The notes under the pieces: generated by a model | Database searches by the model: none | What the model saw: the letters and a program-made list of their open reading frames with translations, nothing else | Told to the model about the DNA's origin: nothing | DNA from: a virus | Reading direction: 5' to 3' (one strand) | IMG/VR virus record: IMGVR_UViG_3300013093_000194 | Coordinates: 1 to 29,054 of that record | Length of the DNA stretch: 29,054 bases | Made by a program: the position numbers and the translations under genes | In this document: positions 6,866 to 17,100 of the stretch, one piece after another | Layout: every line of letters starts with the position of its first letter | Position numbering within the stretch: position 1 is the stretch's first letter

Positions 6866-7711
6866 ATGAGTAATGAATTATTAGATTTAAGCGCATTGGG
6901 AGCATTAACAGTTGCAGGAGAACTTGATGAAGATACACTAGCTGTTGCTGGTGGTAAGCGTGATGGTAATAAACGCATCTCTATCAAGGGTGGTGTATTT
7001 CGTAAATACGCAGGCGGTAAAGAAATCGGTTCTATTGAAGATCGTCACATGAATGTTATCTTCGTTAAGATGGCACATAAGGCATCTCGTATGTATTACG
7101 CATCGGGTTATAAAGAAGGTGAGAAGGTTAGCCCAGCTTGCTGGTCATCTGATTCAGAAGCACCTGACGCAGATGTAAAAAACCCAGTTGCAGTTAGTTG
7201 TCTAAACTGCCCTAACAGTGCTAAAGGTTCTAGCGATAATGGTACGAGCGCAAAATGCAGACTATCATGGAGAACTGCAGTTGTTCTACCGAACGATCCA
7301 GCAGGCGATGTTATGCAGTTAGTTTTACCAGCAACTTCTTCTTTCGGTAAAGAAGATAATGGAAGATGGCCGTTTAGACCGTACATTCAGCACTTAGCGT
7401 CGCACAACGTATCAGCAGGACGTGTGGTAACTAAGATGGCATTTGATACAAAATCTCCTACACCAAAGGTATTGTTTGCTCCAGTAGGTGCTGTACCCGA
7501 AGCTGACTTAGATATAATTGCTCGTCAGTCTAAGAGTGTAGAAGCTGAGAAAGCTATCAAGTTAAACGTGTATCAGATGGATGCACCTGAAGTAGCTACT
7601 TCACCCGAAGTGGATGAAACACCAGAGCCAGTCAAACGTGAGTCAAAAGCTCCTGTCGGTGAGAAGGCTTCTGATATTTCAGACACTATTAAAAAATGGT
7701 CTAAGAAGTAA
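6866..7711 (+). CDS. Putative ssDNA-binding protein with four-cysteine site
   Basis: A 281-aa protein. After a variable N terminus, residues 35-205 look like a beta-rich core (ISIKGGVFRKYAGG, MNVIFVKMA, SWRTAVVLP, VMQLVLP). Cys92, Cys112, Cys115 and Cys131 (ACWSSD, SCLNCPNS, KCRLSW) form a likely zinc site inserted in it. Residues 230-265 are acidic and Pro-rich, like the flexible tails of ssDNA-binding proteins, but the protein ends with a basic helix (DTIKKWSKK). Position in the replication module and a strong AAAAGGAG before the ATG suggest high expression, fitting an ssDNA-coating protein. The assignment rests on pattern and context rather than a named domain. Confidence 0.6.
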   Translation: MSNELLDLSALGALTVAGELDEDTLAVAGGKRDGNKRISIKGGVFRKYAGGKEIGSIEDRHMNVIFVKMAHKASRMYYASGYKEGEKVSPACWSSDSEAPDADVKNPVAVSCLNCPNSAKGSSDNGTSAKCRLSWRTAVVLPNDPAGDVMQLVLPATSSFGKEDNGRWPFRPYIQHLASHNVSAGRVVTKMAFDTKSPTPKVLFAPVGAVPEADLDIIARQSKSVEAEKAIKLNVYQMDAPEVATSPEVDETPEPVKRESKAPVGEKASDISDTIKKWSKK

Positions 7712-7719
7712 GGATAGAA

Positions 7720-8034
7720 ATGCCACGAACATATAGTAAAGAATTTATTAAAGAGTTAGGAACACTGAAACCTTTCGATACCACGGGTATTCAGTTAGCA
7801 AAAGCATGCATTAGGGCAAACATCCCCGCATTGTACGTTGCTACAGCATTAGAAGTTACTCGTATGACAGTTCATAGCTGGTTTCGTGGCAACCCTATTC
7901 GGGATAAGAAGCGACGTATGGTAGCCGTATTTACTGAATTGATTGAGGAGGACTTAGATAATGGAATATTACCAGCTAAAAGCACCGCTCACGCTAGAAA
8001 ATACATAGAGGATATGATCGGTAAAAAGTTTTAA
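7720..8034 (+). CDS. Helix-turn-helix DNA-binding protein, 104 aa
   Basis: A small basic protein with a helix-turn-helix at about residues 37-55 (YVATALEVTRMTVHSWFRG) followed by a basic arm (RDKKRR) and a C-terminal helix rich in acidic and aliphatic residues. It resembles short phage repressor- or Cro-like regulators, or a replication-initiation HTH protein. AAGGA precedes the ATG. Immediately downstream is a perfect 9-bp inverted repeat (8040-8048 with 8103-8111), a possible target for it or a cis-acting RNA structure. Confidence 0.75.
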   Translation: MPRTYSKEFIKELGTLKPFDTTGIQLAKACIRANIPALYVATALEVTRMTVHSWFRGNPIRDKKRRMVAVFTELIEEDLDNGILPAKSTAHARKYIEDMIGKKF

Positions 8035-8039
8035 ACAAC

Positions 8040-8111
8040 GGAGTAGTGACAAAAGATCGGCACACACTAGGGGCTTGTACGAGATTGCAAATTGGATCGT
8101 ACCACTACTCC
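8040..8111 (+). ncRNA. Candidate structured leader RNA or operator (inverted repeats)
   Basis: GGAGTAGTG (8040-8048) is perfectly complementary to CACTACTCC (8103-8111). Directly inside the 3' arm, GTACGA (8077-8082) pairs with TCGTAC (8097-8102), so the two stems would stack. The remaining 28 nt (8049-8076) could form a weak extra helix (AAG/CTT). The 72-nt element begins 6 nt after the HTH stop and is followed by a strong terminator hairpin. It does not fit a tRNA (no T-arm or D-arm). It may be a regulatory leader of the primase-helicase or an operator; the sequence cannot separate these. Confidence 0.45.
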
Positions 8112-8124
8112 ACCCCAATAACCT

Positions 8125-8146
8125 AAGCGGAGCAATCCGCTTTTTT
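8125..8146 (+). terminator. Strong intrinsic terminator/attenuator before the primase-helicase
   Basis: AAGCGGA (8125-8131), GCAA tetraloop, TCCGCTT (8136-8142), then T to 8146: a 7-bp stem with a stable GNRA-type loop and a run of six Ts from 8141. It ends 13 nt before the primase-helicase ATG, so transcripts for that gene must read through it. Confidence 0.75.
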
Positions 8147-8159
8147 AAACCCTGCGCAT

Positions 8160-11012
8160 ATGTTAAAACAATTTTACGAGAAAGCATTGCCATCACAAGG
8201 AGTTTATTGCACTTGCGGTATAGACCCAAAAACAGGTAAAACCACAAACCGATTTGCAGAAACGCTTGAAGATGTATTTAAGAATATTGAATCACTAAAA
8301 ACCAAAGAAGTTAATATATATGTAACACCAGCATCATACGAAGGATGGAGTAGAAAAGCTGATAACTGTGCATTTACTAGAACATTTTTCTTAGACATAG
8401 ACACTCATGGAAAAAATTCTTACGGCACTAAAGAAGAAACAATAAAAGCGGTAAACTATTTAGTAGAAGCTACAGGTTTACCCGAACCAGTTTGTATAGA
8501 CTCAGGTGGTGGCATCCACGCATACTGGATCATGGATAGGGATATACCCTATGAAGAATGGAAACCTCTCGCTGAGAAGTTTAAAACCCTATGCCAAAAA
8601 CATATCATGATAGATCTCAGCGTTACGTCCGACGGCGCAAGGTTGATGAGATGTCCCGACACATTAAATTACAGATACGATCCACCACGTATGGCGGTTG
8701 TGACAAGCAATGCTATACACGTGTACGACCTTGATGAGTTTAAAGATTTCTTAGCGACACAAAACGTAGAGGTCCAGGGCCTAGCAAACGATGTGTTTGC
8801 AAAAGTCAAGAAGGGTTTAGATGAAGATACCCTAGCCATGAAGAAGATGGATAACTTTGAGTGGGACTTTGAGAAGTTAGCTGACCGCTCAGTAGCAGGA
8901 GACGGATGTGAGCAAGTAAAATACTGGGTAGAGAACTTAGAGTCGCTAGGCTACGAGGATTGGTTCTCCAGTATGAACATCGCATACTTTTGCAAAGACG
9001 GCGATAAATGGATACATGAACTATCTAAACCCCATCCCGAATATACATATGAAAGCGTTGAAAAGAAACGTCTCGAATATGAAAAGCTAGGCAAGCCACA
9101 AACCTGCCAGCATTTAGAAAACCAGAACCCAGAACGGTGTAAAGGATGCAAACATTATGGAAAAATCAACACGCCGATCGTACTCGGCAAAACACTTAGA
9201 AAAGCAACAGAAGCAACCCCCATTGAAATTAATACGACGGAATCAGTTCGGGAGACACCGAGTACCGAAACGATTCCAGTCTTCCCAGACTTCTTAAAAC
9301 CTTTTTTCCGTGGTGAGAATGGTGGTGTATATCAAGAGTTACCGCCCACAAAAAGTAAGAAGGGTATTGAGTATCACCAACCTATAGAAATATTACCACA
9401 AGTATTATACCCAACACGTAGACTTTATAGTCCACTTGATGGCGAATGTTTATCAATGGTTTTAGTTCTACCTAATGATGGTAAAAAAGAATTCTTATTA
9501 CCGCTAAAAGCTGTTACTAGTTTAGAAGAATTAAAACGCACACTATCATTTAATCAAGTAGTTCATTCACCAAAGGTGGCTACTAATATTCAAGAATACA
9601 TTATTAGATGGGGTCAATATATGATTTTAATAAGTAAAGCCCAACAGATGCGTATGCAGTTTGGTTGGTCAGAAAGTCGCACTAGTGATAATTGGGATGA
9701 TAGGACTTTTGTTTTTGGTAAGAATGAGGTTATATCAACTACTGAAATTATAGAGTCGCCTGTATCACCATACATCAAACAATTAGCCGAGCATTTTAAA
9801 CCAATCGGCACTTTTGAAAAGTGGAAACAAAGCGCTCTCGAACTTAAAAGACCTGGGCTTGAACTACATGCTTTGATGTGTCTATCAGGATTTGGTTCAC
9901 CACTTATGGAATTCATTAATCAAGGCGGCTTTACGATCGGTTTGTATGGTGGGTCTGGTAATGGTAAAACAGGTGCTATGTATGCAGCAATTAGTACGTT
10001 TGGCAATCCTAAAGCATTGAGCCTTTTTGATACTACAGATAATGCTATGACTCAGCGTTTTGTGACTTTACGTAGTTTAGTGTTTGGGATGGATGAAGTA
10101 ACTAATAAAGATCCAGCAGTTGTATCTCAACTTATTCATAAGATATCGCAGGGTACAGCTAGAATCAGGATGCAAGCTTCAAGTAATGCTGAAAGAGAAC
10201 ATTCACTAGGCGCATCTTTGATTGGTATTCTTACTACTAACGACTCTCTTGAAGGCAAACTTGAGAAGCATAGATCAACACCACATGGTGAACGTGCTAG
10301 ATATGCAGAGCTTTACATAGAGCAACCAGACATTCTTAAAGGTCCTGAAGGTGATGCATTAGGAAGAAAGATATTTGATCCTTTTAGATTTAATTATGGT
10401 CATGCAGGCCCTATGTTTATCAAAGAACTATTCAAGTTTAGTACCAATCAGATTATGGATAAGCTGGAAAAATGGGGTGAGCGTTACACAAATGATACGC
10501 AGAATGATGCATCTTATCGTTACTATAAAAACTTTATAATGTGTACGTTTACTGCCGCTGAGATTGTAGTTGATTCAGGCATCCTTGATTATGATATAGA
10601 ACATATTTATAAGAAGACGATTGATACATTAAATTATATGAAACAAAACGTATCTAAAATTAATGTCACAGACTATTCAGCTATACTTACGGACTTTATT
10701 TATGAAAACATGGGTAACATCTTACGTATTAGAGATGGTAAAGTTGTTGATGAACCCCGTGGTAGGTTAGTTGCAAGGGTATCAACCGATGAGCCTACAC
10801 GTATATCTAAAGAAGTGTTTAAAGATTATTTGAACAAACGCAATTTATCTACTAGGGAATTTGAAAAGGTAATGAAAGAGCAGGGCATACTTATTAAGGT
10901 GGATAGAAAGCATTTGGAAACTGGGTGGAAACCAACTACCAACTCTCAGGCATCTTATGTGTACATTATTAAAAATGATTTTCTAGATGATAAACCCGAA
11001 TCAAATAATTGA
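8160..11012 (+). CDS. Primase-helicase fusion (AEP-like primase, DUF927-like ATPase)
   Basis: A 950-aa replication protein. Residues about 1-200 form an archaeo-eukaryotic-type primase domain, with the metal-binding FFLDID (Asp79, Asp81), GGGIHAYW (His120) and a DGARLMRCPDTLN block (158-170). A zinc-like CQH...C..CKHYG element (Cys316, Cys327, Cys330) links to the second half. Residues about 375-760 are a DUF927-like AAA+/helicase domain: Walker A GGSGNGKT (597-604), Walker B LVFGMDE (Asp645, Glu646), polar sensor LTTND (Asn694) and possible arginine fingers Arg712/Arg714. The C-terminal part is probably a DNA-binding extension. It should both prime and unwind at the phage fork. No Shine-Dalgarno is visible before ATG 8160, but the N-terminal sequence fits the family start. 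The upstream hairpins may control it. Confidence 0.9.
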   Translation: MLKQFYEKALPSQGVYCTCGIDPKTGKTTNRFAETLEDVFKNIESLKTKEVNIYVTPASYEGWSRKADNCAFTRTFFLDIDTHGKNSYGTKEETIKAVNYLVEATGLPEPVCIDSGGGIHAYWIMDRDIPYEEWKPLAEKFKTLCQKHIMIDLSVTSDGARLMRCPDTLNYRYDPPRMAVVTSNAIHVYDLDEFKDFLATQNVEVQGLANDVFAKVKKGLDEDTLAMKKMDNFEWDFEKLADRSVAGDGCEQVKYWVENLESLGYEDWFSSMNIAYFCKDGDKWIHELSKPHPEYTYESVEKKRLEYEKLGKPQTCQHLENQNPERCKGCKHYGKINTPIVLGKTLRKATEATPIEINTTESVRETPSTETIPVFPDFLKPFFRGENGGVYQELPPTKSKKGIEYHQPIEILPQVLYPTRRLYSPLDGECLSMVLVLPNDGKKEFLLPLKAVTSLEELKRTLSFNQVVHSPKVATNIQEYIIRWGQYMILISKAQQMRMQFGWSESRTSDNWDDRTFVFGKNEVISTTEIIESPVSPYIKQLAEHFKPIGTFEKWKQSALELKRPGLELHALMCLSGFGSPLMEFINQGGFTIGLYGGSGNGKTGAMYAAISTFGNPKALSLFDTTDNAMTQRFVTLRSLVFGMDEVTNKDPAVVSQLIHKISQGTARIRMQASSNAEREHSLGASLIGILTTNDSLEGKLEKHRSTPHGERARYAELYIEQPDILKGPEGDALGRKIFDPFRFNYGHAGPMFIKELFKFSTNQIMDKLEKWGERYTNDTQNDASYRYYKNFIMCTFTAAEIVVDSGILDYDIEHIYKKTIDTLNYMKQNVSKINVTDYSAILTDFIYENMGNILRIRDGKVVDEPRGRLVARVSTDEPTRISKEVFKDYLNKRNLSTREFEKVMKEQGILIKVDRKHLETGWKPTTNSQASYVYIIKNDFLDDKPESNN

Positions 11013-11196
11013 ACCTGAATGGTTATTGCCGTTTGAAGGCATGGGGATTGGGGATAGTTTCTTTATTCCTACCCTGCGCCCAGCGGAACTAATTTATTCC
11101 ATTGACTGCGGCGCAAAGCGTGCTGGTATTAGAGTGAAATCGTACGTTGCAGAAAAGGAAGGCTACATAGGTGTACGGTGTTGGCGTACTGCTTAA
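10987..11196 (+). CDS. Small conserved phage protein, 69 aa
   Basis: It begins inside the primase-helicase gene (26-nt overlap). The central GDSFFIPTLRPAEL and the ending GYIGVRCWRTA match a pattern common in small phage proteins, in which a ..sFFvP.. strand is followed by a basic helix and a terminal G.RVWR. Its function is not known. It is the last gene of the rightward module, and its TAA (11194-11196) overlaps the stop of the oppositely oriented large virion gene. Confidence 0.75.
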   Translation: MINPNQIIEPEWLLPFEGMGIGDSFFIPTLRPAELIYSIDCGAKRAGIRVKSYVAEKEGYIGVRCWRTA

Positions 11197-14100
11197 GGCT
11201 TAATTCCGTACGCTCTAAACTGCTGAACTAATTCGTATTTGATTATGTTTTCTTCCTGAACAATAGACTTTAATATTGCTGTTCTATCTCTTGGCGATAG
11301 TCCTTGTACCAACCTTACCTCATTAGCTTGTTGTCTAAGTTCTTTTAATCTGCCATTAACTTCTTTGTTATAGAAATCAATTAACTCAGGAGCAAGTGGG
11401 TTTCTTTCTAGATAGTCAGCTTCTACCTCAGGTTTTAATTTAGCTTGATTATAAATACGCTCTTTCTCTTTAATTTGTTTTTCTACAGATGAAAATTCAC
11501 GGCTGTCTACGTTTGGTACAGCACCAATAAATGAGCCTATTAATGGAGTACCTTTTGCTCTAGCCAGTAAATCTTTTTCTTCTGCTTGTCCTGCTGATAA
11601 ATAAATACCATTAGTGATAGACTCAATAACACGTCCAGGCCCATCTGCATAACTATTAGATAAGAAATAAAGACTATTAGGCGACCAATCTATAGCACCA
11701 CCTGATGCGTCAAACAATCCTCTAGCAATATTTTTATAGATCTCAGGTATGTTATCGCCACCTAAATAAGCATCGCCCATTCTACGTTGAGAGTCGTTAT
11801 AAATATTTTGACCTAAACCATTTTTATTAACAACGAATTCTAAAGCTGGACGGAACATACTTGGTGTTAACGAATCGAGCGCCCACAATGCTGGATCATC
11901 TTGAATAGGCATACGTGATACTGGAATAGGTACAAAAGAATCTAAAGAAATCTGTGCAAGAATATTACCCATAGCGCCACCAAAAGACTGATGACCTGTA
12001 CCAACCATAGCAAGTTGTGCGCCTGCCGCAGCAAATGAACCTAAACCAAAACCCCACGTCAATTGAATTGGATTATCACTAAATGGTGTAAAGAATCTAG
12101 CAAAACGAGTCCATTGTCCTGGGTCATCATTCTGTACTTTATTTCTACCCAAGTCATCATCACCTGCCATCATCATTGACATAGTGTATGCAAACGCACC
12201 AAGCCCCATCAAAGCAGAAGCCATATATCTAGCATTGCGTTGGCGCTCATTAAAGTTAGCGATGAAAGCTGCTTTATCAGCTGCGCTTATATTTGGTGGA
12301 AGGTCTTTGATAACGTCTTCAGCTTTTTGGAATGCAGGAGCAATAGATTCTATAGCACTAACAGCACCTGTTGCTGATGGACGGAAGAACATAAACACAG
12401 CGCCAAGTTCTTTACCATATGCACCGACTTGCTCAAAGTTAGCTAAGTTCTTAGCATACTCAACCGCCTTATTAGATGCTTCTTCTTTTGTTAAACCTTT
12501 ACCTTCAAAGTTTCTTTTAGCAATAGCATAAGCAGCAGATCGACTAGATATCTCAAACATGTCAGTCCATATATCTACTAACTTATTAAGCTGCGCTATG
12601 TTACGCATTATGCCACTACGACCAACTTCTCTTTGCAGTTGTTGGAAATTAGATTTAAGTGATAGCCCTTGCAGATAACTAACCATACCGCCTTTTTCAA
12701 TAAACTCGTACATATCTCTAATAACAGGATCGTTTGAATTTGCTAAGGCTTTTATCTGTTTATAATCTTTGCTTTCATATAAAGCTGCAATTTTTAATGC
12801 TTTACCTAAACTATTATGTGCCACAACTCTAGTAGCAATATCAGCAATATACCTAGCGGATTCTAACGGGCCCATTTTAGCACCGATAGCCCAAGCATTA
12901 GTCAATGTGTCACGAACAAAGTTTAAAGGCGCAAAGTTAAAGTTATAACGTGTATGCATCATACCTAGTCGGCTGGTAAGATTATTAGCCAAGTCAACTA
13001 TAGGGTTTGTATCTTTAAAAGTACGACGGATTGATTCACGTAACTTAGGATCACCAAGCTCAATAATATCTATACTGCCATCTTCGTTATAGTGGAATAT
13101 AGTTTTTTCACGAGGTAATTCTCTTAATATATTTTCATCTCGTTTTTCTTCAAAAGTAATACGTTTAATTACTTTAGCTAATGGCAATAATCCTTGACCA
13201 TTCGGATTAAGTTTTTCATCAAACGCGGCTGCATTTTTAATAGATTGTGTTAAGTCTTTACGACCAGCGCGCATAGATGCACGTACAGCATCTGTCATAG
13301 ATTGTAATATAGCATTATCAGATTCTGTAACACGACCTTCAAATGAATGCGCAACATCTTGTAGTTCACGTCCCATACGTTTACTATCAAAATCTAACAT
13401 CTCATCTTCTTCAGTATTCTTAGCTAAACCAACTAAAGGTACATAGTTATCCCAACCATAAAACGCTACGTGATTAGTTACTGGCTGAGACCAATAGTTA
13501 GCCATCTTATTGAGTTCAGTAGTTACTTCATGCAATTTCTTTACTTCATTAAGCGCTTTATCAACTAAATCTTTATGCTCATATTTATGAAACTCTTCAA
13601 TGCGTTGCTGTGCCGCAGCATAACTTAAAACAGACACATCATATCTATTTGAATCAATATTAGTTTCAACTCCAGCACGACCACCACCTTCTTTTGTAAC
13701 TTGTTTTGGACTAGACCCAAATTCATTAACATATTTCATGTTAGGCGCTAACTCACCTTTAGAATTTCTAGTAAACACTATGGCATCTAATTCAGCACGT
13801 AACTGTCTAGCTTCAGCTTCAGTTACCGTATTATCATTTAGTTTCTTAAAAGCTAATTCACGGAAATCAGCGGCAGTAATATTTTTGCCATCATACGTAA
13901 AATCTTTTTTAGTGTCATCTAACGGAACAATTTTTAAATATTTAATGAGGCGACGTTCGTAGTCATGTTTACCGACCGCTACATTATGTAGCAACTCTAA
14001 AGTATTTTTTATATCATACCCAGTAGCTTTAGATAAATCATATATAGCCTTATCCAGTACTTGATATTTATCTTCTACTAAAGACTTATATAAATTCATA

Positions 14101-17100
14101 CCTTGTGCTGGCGCACGTACTAATTGACCATAAATATTATTGATCTTATCTTTACCTTCATAGTAAATTTTATTACGTAAGTCATTAATATCTTGCCAGT
14201 GTTTTATATGGATACGATCATTTTGAACAGCATGACCAATCTTTCTCCAACCAGCACGTGTAAAGAATAATTTTTTAAAGTAAGCCATATTTTTAGGCTG
14301 ATCTTTTTCTTTTACGCTATTTGATTTTTCATTAGGCAGTATGCTTCCATTATCTATATCTTCAGCTTTTTTAGTTTCTGAATACGATATACCTTTACCT
14401 TTTAAGTCTGCGGTAGGTAACGATATAATGCGCGCAATGTCTTCAAGAGTTTCTTTTAAAGTAACAGCAGCTGTTGGTTTATTTTTTAAATCACCTTCGC
14501 CTTTAACTTCAAACCCAAAAACACTAGCAATATTTCTAACTATCTTTTGGAAAAGACTTTCTTTAGGCATTGCATATTGTCTTTGTGGTCCAGCTACTTC
14601 ACGTTCTCTTTCAGCATTATATGTAACTTCTTTAGTGCCAACTATTTGAGTTTGTTTCTCCATGACTTTTTCAGTCATAGGTTCGCCAGTTTCTAGATTA
14701 GCCAACGCTTCTTGAAACTTAGGATTAGAATAAGTTTCCGCTATGAATTCTTTAATGGTTGGAATATTAAACTTATCGCCTAACTTTCCTTTAGCGTAAC
14801 GGTAATTATTATCTAACCTATTTAACGCAGCTCTAACTATCGGCTGCTTTTCTTTTGGAAGAGATTTTATATAAGCATCTTTATTATCTACAATATGATC
14901 AGTTAAATAGTGACCAACTTCATGCAGTACAGTTTCAACAATATTACGTGTACCAGTATATTTACCAGCTTCACCTTTTAAAGTAACAGTATTATTTTCT
15001 GGATTGAATTGACCATCTTCTTTAATGTTACCAAATTCAATTTTTAAATCACCAAAAGTTTTAACTAGATCTTTAAATGCAGTTGCAATACGTTTACCAA
15101 ACGTAACTTCTTTATCATCAGCAATAGCACTTATTACTTTTTCAGCTTGACTTTTTATAACCCCATTTTTATCAGTGGTTTCTTTTTCGTTAATTGCTTT
15201 TTCTATATTATTCTTTACTCTAGCACTTACCTGTACTATAGGTCCTTCTTTTAAGATAGGTTTTCTACGTGCTATTTCTTTTTCAGCAGCTGCTTCAGCT
15301 TCATCTTCAGCTAACTGTTCTTTTATTTCCTGCTCAGCTTTTAACTTTCTACTTTCAAGAATAGCTTCACGGCTTTTACGCTTATCAGATGATTTAGTTG
15401 GGCCTAATGACGTTGTACCTTCAACTTCTTTTCTAAATGCTTCTTTTTCTGCAAGCTCTACTTTTTTCTTTTGTAATGGGTCAAGGCTATCTATAAATGC
15501 TTTTCTATTAGCAGCTGCACTTTTTCTTGCATCACCGCCTTCAATTTCTGGGTTTGTATTAGCCTTAGAACGATACAAATTAACTAGTTCATCTAAAGGC
15601 ATAAACTCTAATGGTTTATCTGGGCTAACATCTTTAATTTGATTAGCTGCAGTTTTAGCTTCCGCATCTGTACTAGCAGAGTAGCGACCTTCTTTATTTA
15701 AAATAGCTTGACGTTCGGCTTTACGCTCTTTATTAATTGCAGCTGCTTTTTCTTTGAGTATAGGTTTTATTTCTTTTTCATAAGATATAGAATCAAAATT
15801 GTCAAAAGCCTCATCATGTCCAGCATTTTCTAAACCTTGATTAACTGTTTTAGGTGCTTCCAAACCGTAATAACTATTTTGATTTAAATAGTTTTGTGCT
15901 GACGGTTCTTCAGTCATTGGTCCTACAGCTTTAATAGGTTTAGCATTTTTAATATCTTTGACTACTACACCCTGCCCAGTGTCAGTAACAGTTCTATTTT
16001 TTTGTGTTTTCTTAGCAGCTTCTAAATCAGCAACTGATTGTTTTTGTACAGTTTCATTTTCTATAGCCTGCTGTTCAAGAGCAGATTTTAGTTTAGTTTC
16101 TTCTGCGGCTTGTTGTTCTAATGTATCACGCTGAGTTTCTTCTCTTGTTCTAGGCTGTCCTTGAGTAGTATCAGTTCCAGCCATGCTTCCTGGGATAGTT
16201 CCGGGAGTTCCTTCGGTGGTGGTATCCAATCCTTGTTGCTGAGATACTTCAGCGCCAGTTCTATCTGGTTCAACGATAGCTCCGTCATTTTTTTCTCCTT
16301 CTTCAATAGATGGTTCTTCTTTAGTTGCTTCTGGCGCTACAACAGGTTTACCATCAGGTCCAAGCAACACTGGTGCAGTAGCTACTTTTGTAGCTAAAGT
16401 AGAATGTAAATTATTATGTTCATCGCTTTGATTAGTTTCTGCAACTTTACCAGCTAAGTGCGTACGTATACCGCCAATACCAGCAGGTATAACAGACATA
16501 GCATATGAAGCGCCAATAGTATTTATATAATCTGTTAATGCTTCAGCATCAGTCAATGATATGTTTGCACCGTAACGCTGCGCAATTTCTTGTACAGTTT
16601 CTGGGACAGCTTCTTTAGTACCAGTTAATGCAACAGCTTTAGCTATGTCTTGAATCATTCGACCGGAAGATTTTCCAGCCATTTTATCTAAAGCATTTAA
16701 TCCTATCTTTTCTGCAAACCAATCAGCAACGCCGTGTACAATTGCAGCAGGAACAACACGACTCATATCAATATCAGTTGGAGCACGTCCTTCTATTTCA
16801 GCTTGTTGGACAGCTTGACCAGTAACTTCACCAGCGCCATGTAAAGCAGCAGAACCAGCTATACCCAAGTTACTACCTATTGATCTAGCAGCAGCGCCTG
16901 CAGCTTTTTTAGTTTCTAATTCTGTTAATGTTTTTGCAGCTTGATCAGCTACATACTTTTCAGCTGCAAGTTTGCCAGCATCTTTAGCGGCTTCTTTAGT
17001 TGCACCTTCAAGCAAAGCTTTTTCAGTAGTTTCTTTTAATATATCTTTAGCGGCTATCTGTATACCTTTTTTAACTAAAGATTTTTCTAATGCCCCAGTT

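Noticed and set aside
8040-8111. Possible tRNA (72 nt, complementary ends followed by ACC)
   Set aside because: No T-arm with a TTCRA-type loop, no D-arm GG and no 7-nt anticodon loop; only the end pairing resembles a tRNA.
8035-8159. Sigma-70 promoter in the gap before the primase-helicase
   Set aside because: TTGTAC and TTGGAT were tried as -35 elements; no acceptable -10 lies 16-18 bp downstream.
16118-16288. Nested ORF as an Rz1-type embedded spanin
   Set aside because: No lipobox, signal peptide or membrane helix, and the host gene is not Rz-like.
16161-16397. 78-codon ORF on the + strand across the nested region
   Set aside because: Ser/Phe-rich antisense of the Gly/Thr/Gln-rich linker, with no Shine-Dalgarno and no plausible fold.
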